Positions 35,037 to 43,494 of a stretch of 50,169 bases of DNA are shown in pieces. This DNA comes from Clostridia bacterium. GTDB lineage: Bacteria; Bacillota; Clostridia; Oscillospirales; Acutalibacteraceae. The position numbers and the translations under genes were made by a program. The stretch spans positions 1 to 50,169 of the forward strand of contig CAAGMR010000025.1 of the NCBI GenBank assembly GCA_900771085.1, given 5' to 3'. The notes under the pieces were generated by a model. That model was not told the origin of the DNA, did not search any database, and saw only the letters and a program-made list of their open reading frames with translations. Every line of letters begins with the position of its first letter. The first letter of the stretch is position 1.

Positions 35037-35073
35037 AAACCCGTCGGGTGTTAAGCCCGGCGGGTTTATTTTT
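35037..35073. terminator. Bidirectional terminator between the repeat protein and tcdA
   Basis: A 12-bp stem (35037-35048 with 35056-35067, one G-T pair) followed by TTTATTTTT on the plus strand; the complement also has a T-run. Confidence 0.92.
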
Positions 35074-35782
35074 ATGCAATTATGTCTTTGATTACTACCC
35101 CTGCTATCATCAGACCTGCGACTGATGGCACGAAGGATATTGATCCCGGTGTGTCTTTTCTGCCCGGATTGTCATTGTCCTCCGGCTTAAATCCGGGTTT
35201 CAGAGCCTCCTCGGTTGAGAACAAAACCTTAAAGTTTTCAAGGCCTCTCTTCTTGCATTCCTTACGCATAACTCTTGCGAGCGGACAGATTGAGGTCTCA
35301 GATATATCCGCAATGGCAAATTTAGAAGGGTCCAGTTTATTACCGGTGCCCATAGAAGATATTATCGGCACGCCGGCGCGCTTCGCAGCGCTTATCAGTT
35401 CCAGCTTACCTGTTACGGTATCGATTGCATCTACGACATAGGTATAGTCTTCGAAATGCCACTTATCTGATGTCTCCGGCAGAAAGAAATCTTCATATGT
35501 TGTCACGGTGCAGGACGGATTAATGTCCAGTACGCGCTCGCGCGCCACACTTACTTTGCTCTTTCCAACTGTGCTGTGAAGCGCTATCAGCTGCCGATTA
35601 ATGTTCGACAAAGACACGGTGTCTCTGTCGATAAGGTCGAGGGCTCCAACGCCTGCGCGTGCGAGCGCTTCGACCACATATGAGCCGACTCCGCCAACGC
35701 CGAATACGGCTACGCGAGCGTCGGCAAGCTGTCCGAGTGCATCGTCTCCAATCAGCATCTCGGTACGAATAAATTCTTCCAT
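35072..35782 (-). CDS. tcdA: tRNA threonylcarbamoyladenosine dehydratase (ThiF/E1-like)
   Basis: ATP-dependent enzyme that converts t6A37 of ANN-decoding tRNAs to the cyclic form. The E1-like Rossmann motif VAVFGVGGVGSYVVEALARAG is at about 27-47, then LDLIDRDTVSLSNINRQ with the adenylation residues, YVVDAIDTVTGKLELI and the conserved SSMGTGNKLDP. 236 residues, as in TcdA/CsdL; no partner carrier protein gene nearby, so ThiF or MoeB is less likely. AAGGAG lies just before the ATG and overlaps the lipase stop, so it is cotranscribed with the lipase upstream. Confidence 0.93.
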   Translation of the reverse strand: MEEFIRTEMLIGDDALGQLADARVAVFGVGGVGSYVVEALARAGVGALDLIDRDTVSLSNINRQLIALHSTVGKSKVSVARERVLDINPSCTVTTYEDFFLPETSDKWHFEDYTYVVDAIDTVTGKLELISAAKRAGVPIISSMGTGNKLDPSKFAIADISETSICPLARVMRKECKKRGLENFKVLFSTEEALKPGFKPEDNDNPGRKDTPGSISFVPSVAGLMIAGVVIKDIIA

Positions 35783-35790
35783 ATAACTCC

Positions 35791-36885
35791 TTAATCAAGT
35801 CCGGCAATGAAATGTGCCAGATTAGCATAATATTCGTAATAAGTCTCATCGTCCTGCTCAAGGCCGATGTATGCGCTGTGGAAGGTCTTTTCCACAGGCA
35901 TGATGTTCCATACACCACGAGGAATATGATCCTTATCAAAAAGGATAGACGGCTCCCTGTATGGTGCCATAGCCGATGCTACCGGAACACGACCATCATT
36001 TGGTCTCCAGAGCTTATCATACTTGTGGCTGAAATAAAACCCCATAAACTTTGATGAAAGTTCGTATTTCTTAGGGATATCCGATATCGGATACGCAACC
36101 TCGCTGTTAAGCAGATGATGCGTATAATCGGCCGCTACAGAGAAATAATATGTATCATCATACGTTCTGAAGTTTCTGGTCATCATGTCCATGCCTTCAA
36201 CGGTCAGTTCATAATGAATGTTGTCCTCTTTTGCAAGCAGAAGTCTTGCGATTTTTATCGGTCTGTAAAAGACGTGCTTGGTATCAGATGTGAAGCCGAA
36301 GCGGTCAAGGTCGTAAAGGTTGGCATTCCCCTTTGATGATCCGCTGTTGATGTTGGCTTTTGAATACTTGCTGAAGTAAATGGCCAGGTGAAGCGGATAA
36401 ATGAGGTCCATCGTATTGGTACCATTGTGCGGAGAAGCAAGTGTATAAACAACATTGATCCACCCATCGTGTCCGCCTTCAAAAAGTGGTGAAAGATTGC
36501 CATGCTCTGTGCCTTCTCTTTCTTCTGCCGAGCCTTCAACAAGCAGATGAAGGAGCATACGAATAGTGATGCCGCCAAAGCTGTGACCAATCATATTTAT
36601 CTTTTTGATTCCTTCCGGAGTCATCTCGCCCCAGTCAGGAATGAGACCTCTGTATGTCTTGCCGTAACGCTTATGATGATTCTTTTTGGAATGAACCTTG
36701 CCGTAATCAACGGTTCCACCTTTAAGCATCGCATAGAGTTCACAGGCCCTGTCCCACATACCGGTAAAAGGTCCAATGTGTGGAGAGTAGCACTCGTAAC
36801 CCTGCTCGCGAATTATGTCGCAGGCTTCACCAAATGAATTGCCAAAATTATCATAACCATGTATCAAAACGAATGGATAATTCAT
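35791..36885 (-). CDS. Lipase of the staphylococcal-type family (intact copy 2)
   Basis: Alpha/beta hydrolase of 364 residues. PFVLIHGYDNFG starts the fold, MWDRACELYAMLKGG follows, MIGHSFGG carries Ser102, then VEGSAEEREG, LSPLFEGG, WRPNDGRVP and a C-terminal KTFHSAYIGL with the likely catalytic His. No signal peptide. It shares the whole architecture with the gene at 26920 but is strongly diverged, so the split is old. AAAGGAG precedes the ATG. First gene of a two-gene unit with tcdA, and divergent from the DUF1275 gene across a 113-base region that carries a perfect palindrome. Natural substrate unknown. Confidence 0.9.
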   Translation of the reverse strand: MNYPFVLIHGYDNFGNSFGEACDIIREQGYECYSPHIGPFTGMWDRACELYAMLKGGTVDYGKVHSKKNHHKRYGKTYRGLIPDWGEMTPEGIKKINMIGHSFGGITIRMLLHLLVEGSAEEREGTEHGNLSPLFEGGHDGWINVVYTLASPHNGTNTMDLIYPLHLAIYFSKYSKANINSGSSKGNANLYDLDRFGFTSDTKHVFYRPIKIARLLLAKEDNIHYELTVEGMDMMTRNFRTYDDTYYFSVAADYTHHLLNSEVAYPISDIPKKYELSSKFMGFYFSHKYDKLWRPNDGRVPVASAMAPYREPSILFDKDHIPRGVWNIMPVEKTFHSAYIGLEQDDETYYEYYANLAHFIAGLD

Positions 36886-36930
36886 ACTGTTCTCTCTCCT
36901 TTAGCTACTTTAATTTGTTTTCTTTTATGT

Positions 36931-36960
36931 TATAATATTCGAACTTGATAAATCAAGTTC
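36931..36960 (+). promoter_or_regulatory. TATAAT box and 20-base palindrome before the DUF1275 gene
   Basis: TATAAT at 36931-36936 is followed by GAACTTGAT-AA-ATCAAGTTC (36941-36960), a perfect 9-bp inverted repeat placed where transcription should start. It is a likely repressor site for the plus-strand gene; the divergent lipase gene starts 55 bases away. Confidence 0.65.
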
Positions 36961-36998
36961 AGTAACATTTTAATATTTATCAAAAAGGTGAAAATGAA

Positions 36999-37892
36999 TT
37001 GATCAGCATAATCCCGGAATCAAAGAAAATGTCCGAATCAACCCTTGTAATGATATTCCTCGCACTCTCGGGAGGACTGCAGGATATCTACTCTTACATC
37101 TGTCGAGGAGGCGTTTTCGCCAATGCCCAGACAGGCAACATTGTGCTCATCTGTTTAGGATTGCTCAACCACAGCATTGACGACGTTCTGGTTTGCATTA
37201 TTCCTATTCTCTTTTTTGTGGCCGGAGTCATGGTTGCAGATGTTATCAAAGAGATTCTTTCAAAGAAGATAAAATTCCTTAAATGGGAACAGTCAGTTCT
37301 TCTTGTTGAAATCTTTCTTCTCTTTATTTCATCTCTTTTCTCAACAAGCCACAACTTTATTGCCAACGCCATCATTTCCTTCTCCTGTGCAATGCAGGTA
37401 CAGACTTTCAGAAAAGCTGATGGCAAGCCATATGCAAGCACAATGTGCGTCGGTAATCTCCGCTCCTTTGGTGACAACTTTGGAGCCTTCCTGAGAACCG
37501 GCGACAAGACAAAGCTTCACAAAGCCCTTTATTACATCCTCATCATCTCATGTTTTGCTGCAGGATGTATTCTTGGTGCAGTCATTGCCCCAATCCTTAA
37601 TCTCAGTACAATTTATCTTTCCTGCATACTTCTTCTGATTGCATTTTCCTTCATCTTCATCAAAACTGAAGAAGAAGCCCCTGCAACCGAGACTGAAGTC
37701 TCCATGCAGGCAGATATCGTTCTTGAGGCCATCGACACCACGCTTTCAGAGTCAGGTGTCAATGCAACTCCTGCCGAAGTACTTGCTGAAGCAAGTAACA
37801 TCATTGAAGCTGCAGCAGAAGCTGAAGCCATGGCAGAAGAACTTGCAAAAGAAAAAGAAGAAGCAAAACTCGCAGGTGCGATTTGCGACTAG
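36999..37892 (+). CDS. DUF1275 (YoaK-like) membrane protein
   Basis: A 297-residue membrane protein with about 6 hydrophobic segments. MIFLALSGGLQDIYSYICRG followed by GVFANAQTGNIV is the DUF1275/YoaK hallmark, and AMQVQTFRKADGKPYASTMCVGNLRS is its second conserved block. Function of the family is unknown. The C-terminal 70 residues are an unusual Glu/Ala-rich tail, probably helical. The start appears to be TTG at 36999, 8 bases after AAGGTG; the nearby ATG at 36994 runs into a stop after one codon, and the next in-frame ATG (37029) has no good ribosome site. Confidence 0.87.
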   Translation: MISIIPESKKMSESTLVMIFLALSGGLQDIYSYICRGGVFANAQTGNIVLICLGLLNHSIDDVLVCIIPILFFVAGVMVADVIKEILSKKIKFLKWEQSVLLVEIFLLFISSLFSTSHNFIANAIISFSCAMQVQTFRKADGKPYASTMCVGNLRSFGDNFGAFLRTGDKTKLHKALYYILIISCFAAGCILGAVIAPILNLSTIYLSCILLLIAFSFIFIKTEEEAPATETEVSMQADIVLEAIDTTLSESGVNATPAEVLAEASNIIEAAAEAEAMAEELAKEKEEAKLAGAICD

Positions 37893-37920
37893 CACAAACT
37901 AATAAAAGAAGGTTATGTTC

Positions 37921-38487
37921 GTGGTTAATTACATTGCCAATGCCAAGGGTCATTTCATGACCATAATGAAGCACAAGAAACTGGTTTTCATACACTGTGT
38001 GAAAGCAGGTATTCCATACCAGGGCCTGGTGCACGATCTCTCAAAATTCCACCCTGTGGAATTCATGGCAGGAGTAAAATACTACCAGGGAGATCACAGT
38101 CCAAACGTTGAGCAGAGACGTGAGAACGGCTATTCTGCTGCGTGGCTTCATCACAAAGGCAGAAACAGACACCACTTTGAATACTGGTTTGACAACTCCA
38201 CAAAGGCTTTTGAACTGGCACCTGTAAAGATGCCTCTCAAGTACGTCAAAGAGATGTTCTGCGACAGTGTTGCAGCAAGCAAGGTTTATCTCGGTGACAA
38301 ATATACCGATGCCTCCGCCCTTACATATTTCAACTTTGGACGCACACATACCAGTCACAAAAACTACGAAAAAATGATGCACCCTGAAACTGAAAAGCAG
38401 TATCGCAAGCTTCTTGTGATGCTTGCTGAAAAAGGTGAAGAAGAAACCTTCAGATATATTCGCAATCTTAAAGAATACGAGTTTTAA
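37921..38487 (+). CDS. DUF5662 family protein
   Basis: Uncharacterised protein of 188 residues. LVHDLSKFHPVEF, then HHKGRNRHHFEYW and further His/Asp/Glu residues look like a metal site of HD-like character, as in DUF5662. It is cytosolic, with no membrane segment. GTG at 37921 is preferred because AGAAGG ends 8 bases before it; the ATG at 37915 is only 2 bases from that ribosome site. It follows the DUF1275 gene by 28 bases and is likely cotranscribed with it. Ended by the terminator at 38494. Confidence 0.8.
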   Translation: MVNYIANAKGHFMTIMKHKKLVFIHCVKAGIPYQGLVHDLSKFHPVEFMAGVKYYQGDHSPNVEQRRENGYSAAWLHHKGRNRHHFEYWFDNSTKAFELAPVKMPLKYVKEMFCDSVAASKVYLGDKYTDASALTYFNFGRTHTSHKNYEKMMHPETEKQYRKLLVMLAEKGEEETFRYIRNLKEYEF

Positions 38488-38493
38488 AATTTT

Positions 38494-38526
38494 ACGGGAA
38501 CAGAGACTGCTGTTCCCGTTTTTTTA
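38494..38526. terminator. Terminator between DUF5662 and Sir2 genes
   Basis: A 10-bp stem ACGGGAACAG (38494-38503) with 38510-38519, six-base loop and a run of T on the plus strand. It overlaps the last bases of the convergent Sir2 gene. Confidence 0.92.
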
Positions 38527-39249
38527 TACCTTTATCTGTGACAACACTTCCCCCACCTTGCCATGAATGACAAGGCTTGCCTTTGCATCGGCAGGAGTTG
38601 GTTCCTTGTTTATGAGTATGAGGTTATCCCCTTTGAAATACTGGAGAAGTCCTGCAGCAGGATAAACCACCAGAGATGTACCGGCCACTATCATCGTATC
38701 GGCAGACATTATCGCCCTTACAGCGCCATTGACAACGTCGTTGTCAAGCGCCTCCTCGTAAAGCACAACGTCCGGCTTTATCATTCCGCCGCAGTTATCG
38801 CACTTTGGAACACCGCCACATTTCTTTACGTATTTCTCATCAAAGAACTTTCCGCACTGTCTGCAGTAGTTTCTCAGAACGCTTCCGTGCAACTCATAAA
38901 CCTTTTCATTTCCGGCTGCGGAATGAAGTCCGTCAATGTTCTGAGTTACCACGCCAATGAGCTTGCCTGCCCTTTCCAGTTCGGCAAGCTTTAAGTGAGC
39001 GGCGTTTGGCTTAACGTCATCTATGATCATTTTATTATTGTAAAACCTGTAGAACTCTTCCGGATTTTTCTCGAAGAATGAATGACTGATTATTGTCTCA
39101 GGCGGATAGTCGTACTCCATGTTGTAAAGGCCGTCAACCGAACGGAAATCAGGAATACCGCTTTCTGTAGACACTCCGGCTCCGCCGAAGAAAACCATTC
39201 TTTCGGATTCGTCTATGATTCTCTGTAATTCCTTAATCTTTTCTTCCAT
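38524..39249 (-). CDS. Sir2-family NAD-dependent protein deacylase
   Basis: NAD-dependent lysine deacylase. GGAGVSTESGIPDFRS (about 22-37) is the NAD-binding signature, VTQNIDGLHSAAG (about 103-115) carries the catalytic region with the His nearby in ELHGSV, and CRQCG with CGGVPKCDNCGG supplies the zinc cysteines. 241 residues, the compact class typical of CobB/SrtN housekeeping enzymes. The ATG at 39249 is used because AAGGTG stands 6 bases before it; the in-frame GTG at 39258 is inside that site. It lies 10 bases after the NERD-like gene and is cotranscribed with it. Confidence 0.94.
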   Translation of the reverse strand: MEEKIKELQRIIDESERMVFFGGAGVSTESGIPDFRSVDGLYNMEYDYPPETIISHSFFEKNPEEFYRFYNNKMIIDDVKPNAAHLKLAELERAGKLIGVVTQNIDGLHSAAGNEKVYELHGSVLRNYCRQCGKFFDEKYVKKCGGVPKCDNCGGMIKPDVVLYEEALDNDVVNGAVRAIMSADTMIVAGTSLVVYPAAGLLQYFKGDNLILINKEPTPADAKASLVIHGKVGEVLSQIKV

Positions 39250-39259
39250 TGCAATCACC

Positions 39260-39769
39260 TTATTTTGAAACCATCTTCAGGAAATCAAGCTGCTTTCTGA
39301 AAGTCGGCATGATTTCTGCAGGAATAACCCTGGCTGCGTATTCGTCTATCATCATATTGGAAAGAAAGAGTTCAATACTTTGAGCAATAACCTCTTCAGC
39401 AATCTGTTTCTCGGCAACACAGGTACGGTCGGAGAAAACCAGAACAGGCTTTATGAACGGCATCATCTCTTTGCACTTTGTGGAAAGGATCTTGGCATTC
39501 TCTCTCGCAACCCTGCTGTAATTCTCAATGTAATGCATGTTACCGTCGAAGTCTCTTACCTTCCACTGGTCGTTGTTATCGTCGGCATACAGCGTTCCGT
39601 CTTCATCTACCATTACAATTACGTAGACACCGGAACGGTGAAGGATGATATCAGCCTTCACCCCACCGCGAAGCGAGGTAAGGTTAATGCCCCTGTAGAC
39701 TTCTGCAGAGTTACATTTTTCAAGCAGCTCAGAATAAAAACTATCCGGGTAAATGCTGAAATTAGTCAT
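39260..39769 (-). CDS. Small protein with a NERD-like fold, apparently without the nuclease residues
   Basis: Not firmly recognised. The 169-residue protein shows a pattern like the nuclease-related domain: GGVKADIILHRSGVYVIVMV, then DEDGTLYADD and NDQWKV, followed by a helix with ARENAKILSTKCKE and a strand PVLVFSDRT. In NERD proteins the strand reads roughly VIEVKN; here it is VIVMVDED, so the Glu and Lys of the active site are absent. No signal peptide or membrane segment. Upstream partner of the Sir2 gene, gap 10 bases. It could be an inactive binding protein. Confidence 0.6.
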   Translation of the reverse strand: MTNFSIYPDSFYSELLEKCNSAEVYRGINLTSLRGGVKADIILHRSGVYVIVMVDEDGTLYADDNNDQWKVRDFDGNMHYIENYSRVARENAKILSTKCKEMMPFIKPVLVFSDRTCVAEKQIAEEVIAQSIELFLSNMMIDEYAARVIPAEIMPTFRKQLDFLKMVSK

Positions 39770-39875
39770 AAGTTATTTCTCCGAAAAAATAATAATCTTT
39801 GTGCCATATCCGGCAAAAGCTAGTATAATTATACCATATGTTTTAAGAGATTCTTATAGAAGAAGGTACGTTTAT

Positions 39876-41207
39876 ATGACAGACCGCGAAAAACTTTACG
39901 CAGAGAAACTGGCTACTCTCATAAGGAAAGAGACCATCTCTGAGTTTTATCAGAAGGACAAGTCAAAATTCTATGAATTCCATGATGTTCTTCGTAACGA
40001 GTTCCCTGTTGTTTTTGAAACCTGTGCTTATGAAAACTTTGACGGCAGTATACTGCTTCGCTGGAAAGGACAGGACTCCTCAAAAGAGCCGATAATGTTC
40101 ATGAACCACTACGATGTTGTAGAGACTCACGGCGAATGGCAGCACGAACCATTCAGCGGTGATATCGCAGACGGAAAGGTCTGGGGCCGAGGCACACTTG
40201 ATACCAAGGGCGGTCTCTTCTGTATGCTCCAGGCTGCCGAAGAACTCATGAAAGCCGGCTTTAAGCCACAGCAGGACATTTACTTTGAAACAGCCTGCAC
40301 AGAAGAAACTGACGGTACAGGATGCGATGCCATAACAAAGCATCTTTTAAAGAGAGGCATTCACTTCTCCTTCTGCATTGATGAAGGCGGCTTCATTCTC
40401 TATGACCCAATCGGTGGTGCAGATGCCACCTTCGCTATGATAGGCGTAGCAGAAAAAGCATATGCCGACGTACGTTTCATTGCAAAATCACATGGCGGAC
40501 ACGCTTCTACTCCAAGCAAGGACACTCCTCTTGTAAGACTCGGCAAGTTCATGGCGGCATGCGAAAAGAACGACCTTAAACTCTTCCCTGTTGATATGGC
40601 TCCGGAAGTTGAGGAAATGCTCAAGCGTATGGGTCCTACCATGAAGGCTCCTCTTAAGCAGATTCTTGAAAACACCGAGAAGACCAAACCTCTCCTCGAG
40701 AAGGTTCTTCCAATGTTTTCTCCTACTGCTGCAGCCCTTCTCAAGACAACAATGGCATTCACCATGGCCAGCGGTTCAGACTCAACCAACGTTCTTCCTA
40801 TGGAAGCTCACGTAATAGCAAACATGAGATTCTCTCATCACCAGGGGTCAAAGGCTGCAATCGATGCCGTAACAAAGCTTGCAAAGAAGTATGACATTGA
40901 AGTTGTTGTTGATGACCTTGGACTTGAGTCTCCTATCTGCTCTTATGACACAGATCAGTTCAGACTTGTTGAAAAGGCTGTAACAGAGAACTTCAAAGAC
41001 GTAAAGACAGCGCCTTACATCATGAATGCGGCAAGTGACTCACGTTACATGGCTAGAGTGTGCGACAACTGCATGCGCTTCCTTCCTTTCATCATCTCTG
41101 ATGAGCAGGTTGCCGGCATCCATGGCATAGATGAAAATGTAGATGTATCAACTCTCCCTCCTGCAGTTGATTTCTACAAATACCTCATGCAGAACGCGGC
41201 TTTCTAA
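39876..41207 (+). CDS. M20 family metallopeptidase
   Basis: Zinc carboxypeptidase or dipeptidase. Metal ligands are visible as NHYDVVETHGEW, WGRGTLDTKGG and ETACTEETDGTG (catalytic Glu pair), with SKSHGGHASTPS-type dimerisation domain residues about 200-330 and a final MNAASDSRYMARV segment. 443 residues, close to the PM20D1-type or ArgE/DapE-like group. Cytosolic. The ATG at 39876 has AGAAGG 9 bases upstream; the longer reading from 39753 adds a non-homologous stretch across the promoter. A TATAAT at about 39826-39831 is the likely -10. Ended by the terminator at 41214. Exact substrate unknown. Confidence 0.9.
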   Translation: MTDREKLYAEKLATLIRKETISEFYQKDKSKFYEFHDVLRNEFPVVFETCAYENFDGSILLRWKGQDSSKEPIMFMNHYDVVETHGEWQHEPFSGDIADGKVWGRGTLDTKGGLFCMLQAAEELMKAGFKPQQDIYFETACTEETDGTGCDAITKHLLKRGIHFSFCIDEGGFILYDPIGGADATFAMIGVAEKAYADVRFIAKSHGGHASTPSKDTPLVRLGKFMAACEKNDLKLFPVDMAPEVEEMLKRMGPTMKAPLKQILENTEKTKPLLEKVLPMFSPTAAALLKTTMAFTMASGSDSTNVLPMEAHVIANMRFSHHQGSKAAIDAVTKLAKKYDIEVVVDDLGLESPICSYDTDQFRLVEKAVTENFKDVKTAPYIMNAASDSRYMARVCDNCMRFLPFIISDEQVAGIHGIDENVDVSTLPPAVDFYKYLMQNAAF

Positions 41208-41213
41208 GCCGAT

Positions 41214-41253
41214 AAAAAAAGCCTCGGGCTAATCGCCCGAGGCTTTATCTTTT
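41214..41253. terminator. Bidirectional terminator after the M20 gene
   Basis: A 12-bp perfect stem (41218-41229 with 41235-41246), five-base loop, A-run and T-run at the ends, between convergent genes. Confidence 0.95.
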
Positions 41254-41256
41254 TAC

Positions 41257-42051
41257 TTATGAGAACATCTTAAGGATATTGTCACAGTCCTTCTGAGCAG
41301 GACCTACAACTGAAATAACAACGGCATAGCCTTTTACTTTAGCTGTAAGTACTTCAGAGATTTCAGTAGCACCGTTCTTGCTTACCTGATAAGTGAAGCC
41401 CTTGAAACTGATACCACCGATGGTCTTTGTGATATTGCCATTCTTGATGTCGCTTCCTGCTTCCTTCTTCATTGCATTGTTAAGAGCGTCAACATTTTTG
41501 AAGTCGCCGTCTTCGCCAAGCTTGAAGTACTGAAGTTTAGCAGTCTTTGTTCCTGTACCGTTTGCAGCGGCAAGGTCAACTGCCTTTGCAGCGAGGGAAA
41601 TGTTGCTTCCTGAAGCAACCATTACCCATTCATCTTCTGAAGGCTGGAAAGTAAGTCCTGTGAACTCACTTGTGTACTTTGTGTCATCTACCTGGCCAAG
41701 AGCAACATCGCCATCAAACAATGAGTCGATTGTAATCTTCTGGGTTGTTTCAGCGCCTGAACCGTAGATGTTATTGTCCTTGTCTTCAAGATGATAGCTT
41801 GATTCGAGGTTGTTCTGAGAAATATCAGCCTCTCCCTTGAAAGCAAAAATATCAGTCACATGGAAGAAAACGATGATAACTGCAATAAGAGCAACAATAA
41901 TCATGGCAATTATTGCAATGATTACGATTCTGGTATTCTTCTCAGGTTCTTCGAAGAGCTTCTGTACTTTTGTAGGCTGTTCCTTAGCCTCTTTTTCTAT
42001 ACGCTCTACAACCTTTTCTTCATCAAGAAAATCGTTAAAGTCTCTAGCCAT
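41257..42051 (-). CDS. Single-pass membrane protein of unknown function
   Basis: Not recognised. The 264-residue protein has a charged cytosolic N-terminus (about 1-38), one membrane segment (about 40-66, Ile/Val-rich) and an extracellular domain of about 195 residues. The latter shows alternating strands (TGLTFQPSEDEWVMVASGSN, AVDLAAANGTGTKTAKLQYF, KGFTYQVSKNGATEISEVLT) and could be a small alpha/beta sensor or binding domain. No lipobox. TAAGGAG precedes the ATG. It lies 23 bases after the aminotransferase gene and is probably cotranscribed with it, but the pairing suggests no function. Confidence 0.7.
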   Translation of the reverse strand: MARDFNDFLDEEKVVERIEKEAKEQPTKVQKLFEEPEKNTRIVIIAIIAMIIVALIAVIIVFFHVTDIFAFKGEADISQNNLESSYHLEDKDNNIYGSGAETTQKITIDSLFDGDVALGQVDDTKYTSEFTGLTFQPSEDEWVMVASGSNISLAAKAVDLAAANGTGTKTAKLQYFKLGEDGDFKNVDALNNAMKKEAGSDIKNGNITKTIGGISFKGFTYQVSKNGATEISEVLTAKVKGYAVVISVVGPAQKDCDNILKMFS

Positions 42052-42074
42052 TTCTAATCTCCTTAAGACCCTTA

Positions 42075-43352
42075 TTACTCACCTAATAGTTTGCATACTG
42101 CAGCAAGTTTGATGCTGAGAACAAGAATGTCAGTTGCTGTCTGAAGTTCCTCAAGACTTGGGTAAGTTGGTGCGATTCGGATGTTAGTATCCTTAGGGTC
42201 AGCTTTGTATGGGAATGTAGCGCCGACACCTGTAAGTGTTACGCCTGCTTCCTTACAAAGATTATAAACCTTTGTAGCGCATCCGTCCATAACGTCAAGG
42301 CTTACGAAGTAGCCGCCGTTAGGGTTGGTCCATGTTGCGATATCAAGTTCCTTAAGCTCTTTTTCGAAAGAGTTGAGGATAATGTCAAAATGTGGAGTAA
42401 TGATCTCAGCAAGCTTGTCCATGTGAGCCTTTACGCCTGCAGCATCCTTGAAATAACGAACCATTCTGAGCTGGTTTACCTTGTCAGAACCGATTGTCTG
42501 CATTGTAAGACGCTTCTTGAGCCACTCGAGGTTACCTTCGTTTGCTGCAAGAACAGCAACACCTGAACCCGGATGAGTTACCTTTGAAGTTGATGCGAAC
42601 ATTACTGCACGATCAGGGTTGCCTGCCTTTTCGCACTCATCAAGAAGGCTGATAATATCATCATGTCTGTTTGTGAGGTCATGAATGCAGTATGCGTTAT
42701 CCCATACTACGCGGAAATCAGGAGCTGCACACTCCATGTTTGCAATACGCTTAACGCATTCATCACTTACAGAAATACCTGTTGGGTTTGCATACTTAGG
42801 AACTACGAACATACCCTTTACCTTAGGGTCCTTAACGAGTTCTTCCACAACATCCATGTCAGGGCCATTGTCTGTCATTGGAACGGTAATCATCTCAAGG
42901 CCAAGATACTGAGCGATACCGAAGTGTCTGTCATAGCCCGGTGCAGGACAAAGGAATTTACAGTCGCCCTGGAGAATCCATGGTTCCATGCCCTCACCTG
43001 CGCCCTTTGCATAGCACTGCATGAGGAAGTCGAACATCATGCTAAGGCTTGAGTTGCCGCCAACAATAACCTTGTCTGCAGGAACGCCAAGGATTTCGCC
43101 AAAGAGTTCGCGGCACTCGAGGAGACCCTCGAGGCAGCCGTAGTTGAGAATATCAACTCCGTCTTTTGTTGTAAGGTCTGACTTGGAATTGATTACATCA
43201 AGTATATCAAGAGCTGCTTCTTCCTGAGCGATAGATGGCTTACCACGTGCCATGTTGAGCTTCAGGTTCTGGCTCTTGTAATCAGCATACTGCTTTGCGA
43301 GCATTTCTTTTTCTGCAGTAAGCTGCTCTCTGTTCATTTCTGAATATTTCAT
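42075..43352 (-). CDS. Class I/II aminotransferase (aspartate aminotransferase-like)
   Basis: PLP-dependent aminotransferase of 425 residues. ARGKPS near the start, the GNSSLSMMFDFL turn, PKYANPTGISVSDE (substrate and cofactor contacts), VVWDNAYCIHDL (Asp for the pyridine nitrogen) and FASTSKVTHPGSG (Schiff-base Lys) define fold type I. NGGYFVSLDV and the final RIAPTYPS (Arg for the carboxylate) agree with the aspartate-type group found in clostridia and actinobacteria. The upstream promoter is good. Amino-acid specificity is not certain; a glutamate/aspartate pair is most likely. Confidence 0.92.
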   Translation of the reverse strand: MKYSEMNREQLTAEKEMLAKQYADYKSQNLKLNMARGKPSIAQEEAALDILDVINSKSDLTTKDGVDILNYGCLEGLLECRELFGEILGVPADKVIVGGNSSLSMMFDFLMQCYAKGAGEGMEPWILQGDCKFLCPAPGYDRHFGIAQYLGLEMITVPMTDNGPDMDVVEELVKDPKVKGMFVVPKYANPTGISVSDECVKRIANMECAAPDFRVVWDNAYCIHDLTNRHDDIISLLDECEKAGNPDRAVMFASTSKVTHPGSGVAVLAANEGNLEWLKKRLTMQTIGSDKVNQLRMVRYFKDAAGVKAHMDKLAEIITPHFDIILNSFEKELKELDIATWTNPNGGYFVSLDVMDGCATKVYNLCKEAGVTLTGVGATFPYKADPKDTNIRIAPTYPSLEELQTATDILVLSIKLAAVCKLLGE

Positions 43353-43383
43353 TTTTTAACTCCCTTTATGAAAAGTTTTTAAT

Positions 43384-43412
43384 ATATTAAAACAAATAAT
43401 ATATATTTTCAA
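43384..43412 (-). promoter_or_regulatory. Promoter of the aminotransferase gene
   Basis: On the minus strand TTGAAA (complement of 43407-43412), a 17-base spacer and TAATAT (complement of 43384-43389). Confidence 0.7.
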
Positions 43413-43427
43413 CTATAGTGTACTAAG

Positions 43428-43456
43428 TTGCAAACCGCGGTAAATTGTTCTAAAAT
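43428..43456 (+). promoter_or_regulatory. Promoter of the parvulin-type gene
   Basis: TTGCAA (43428-43433), a 17-base spacer and TAAAAT (43451-43456). GGGAGG at 43481-43486 serves the ATG at 43495. Confidence 0.75.
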
Positions 43457-43494
43457 GGTACAGTCTAACAATATATTTCCGGGAGGATACATCA

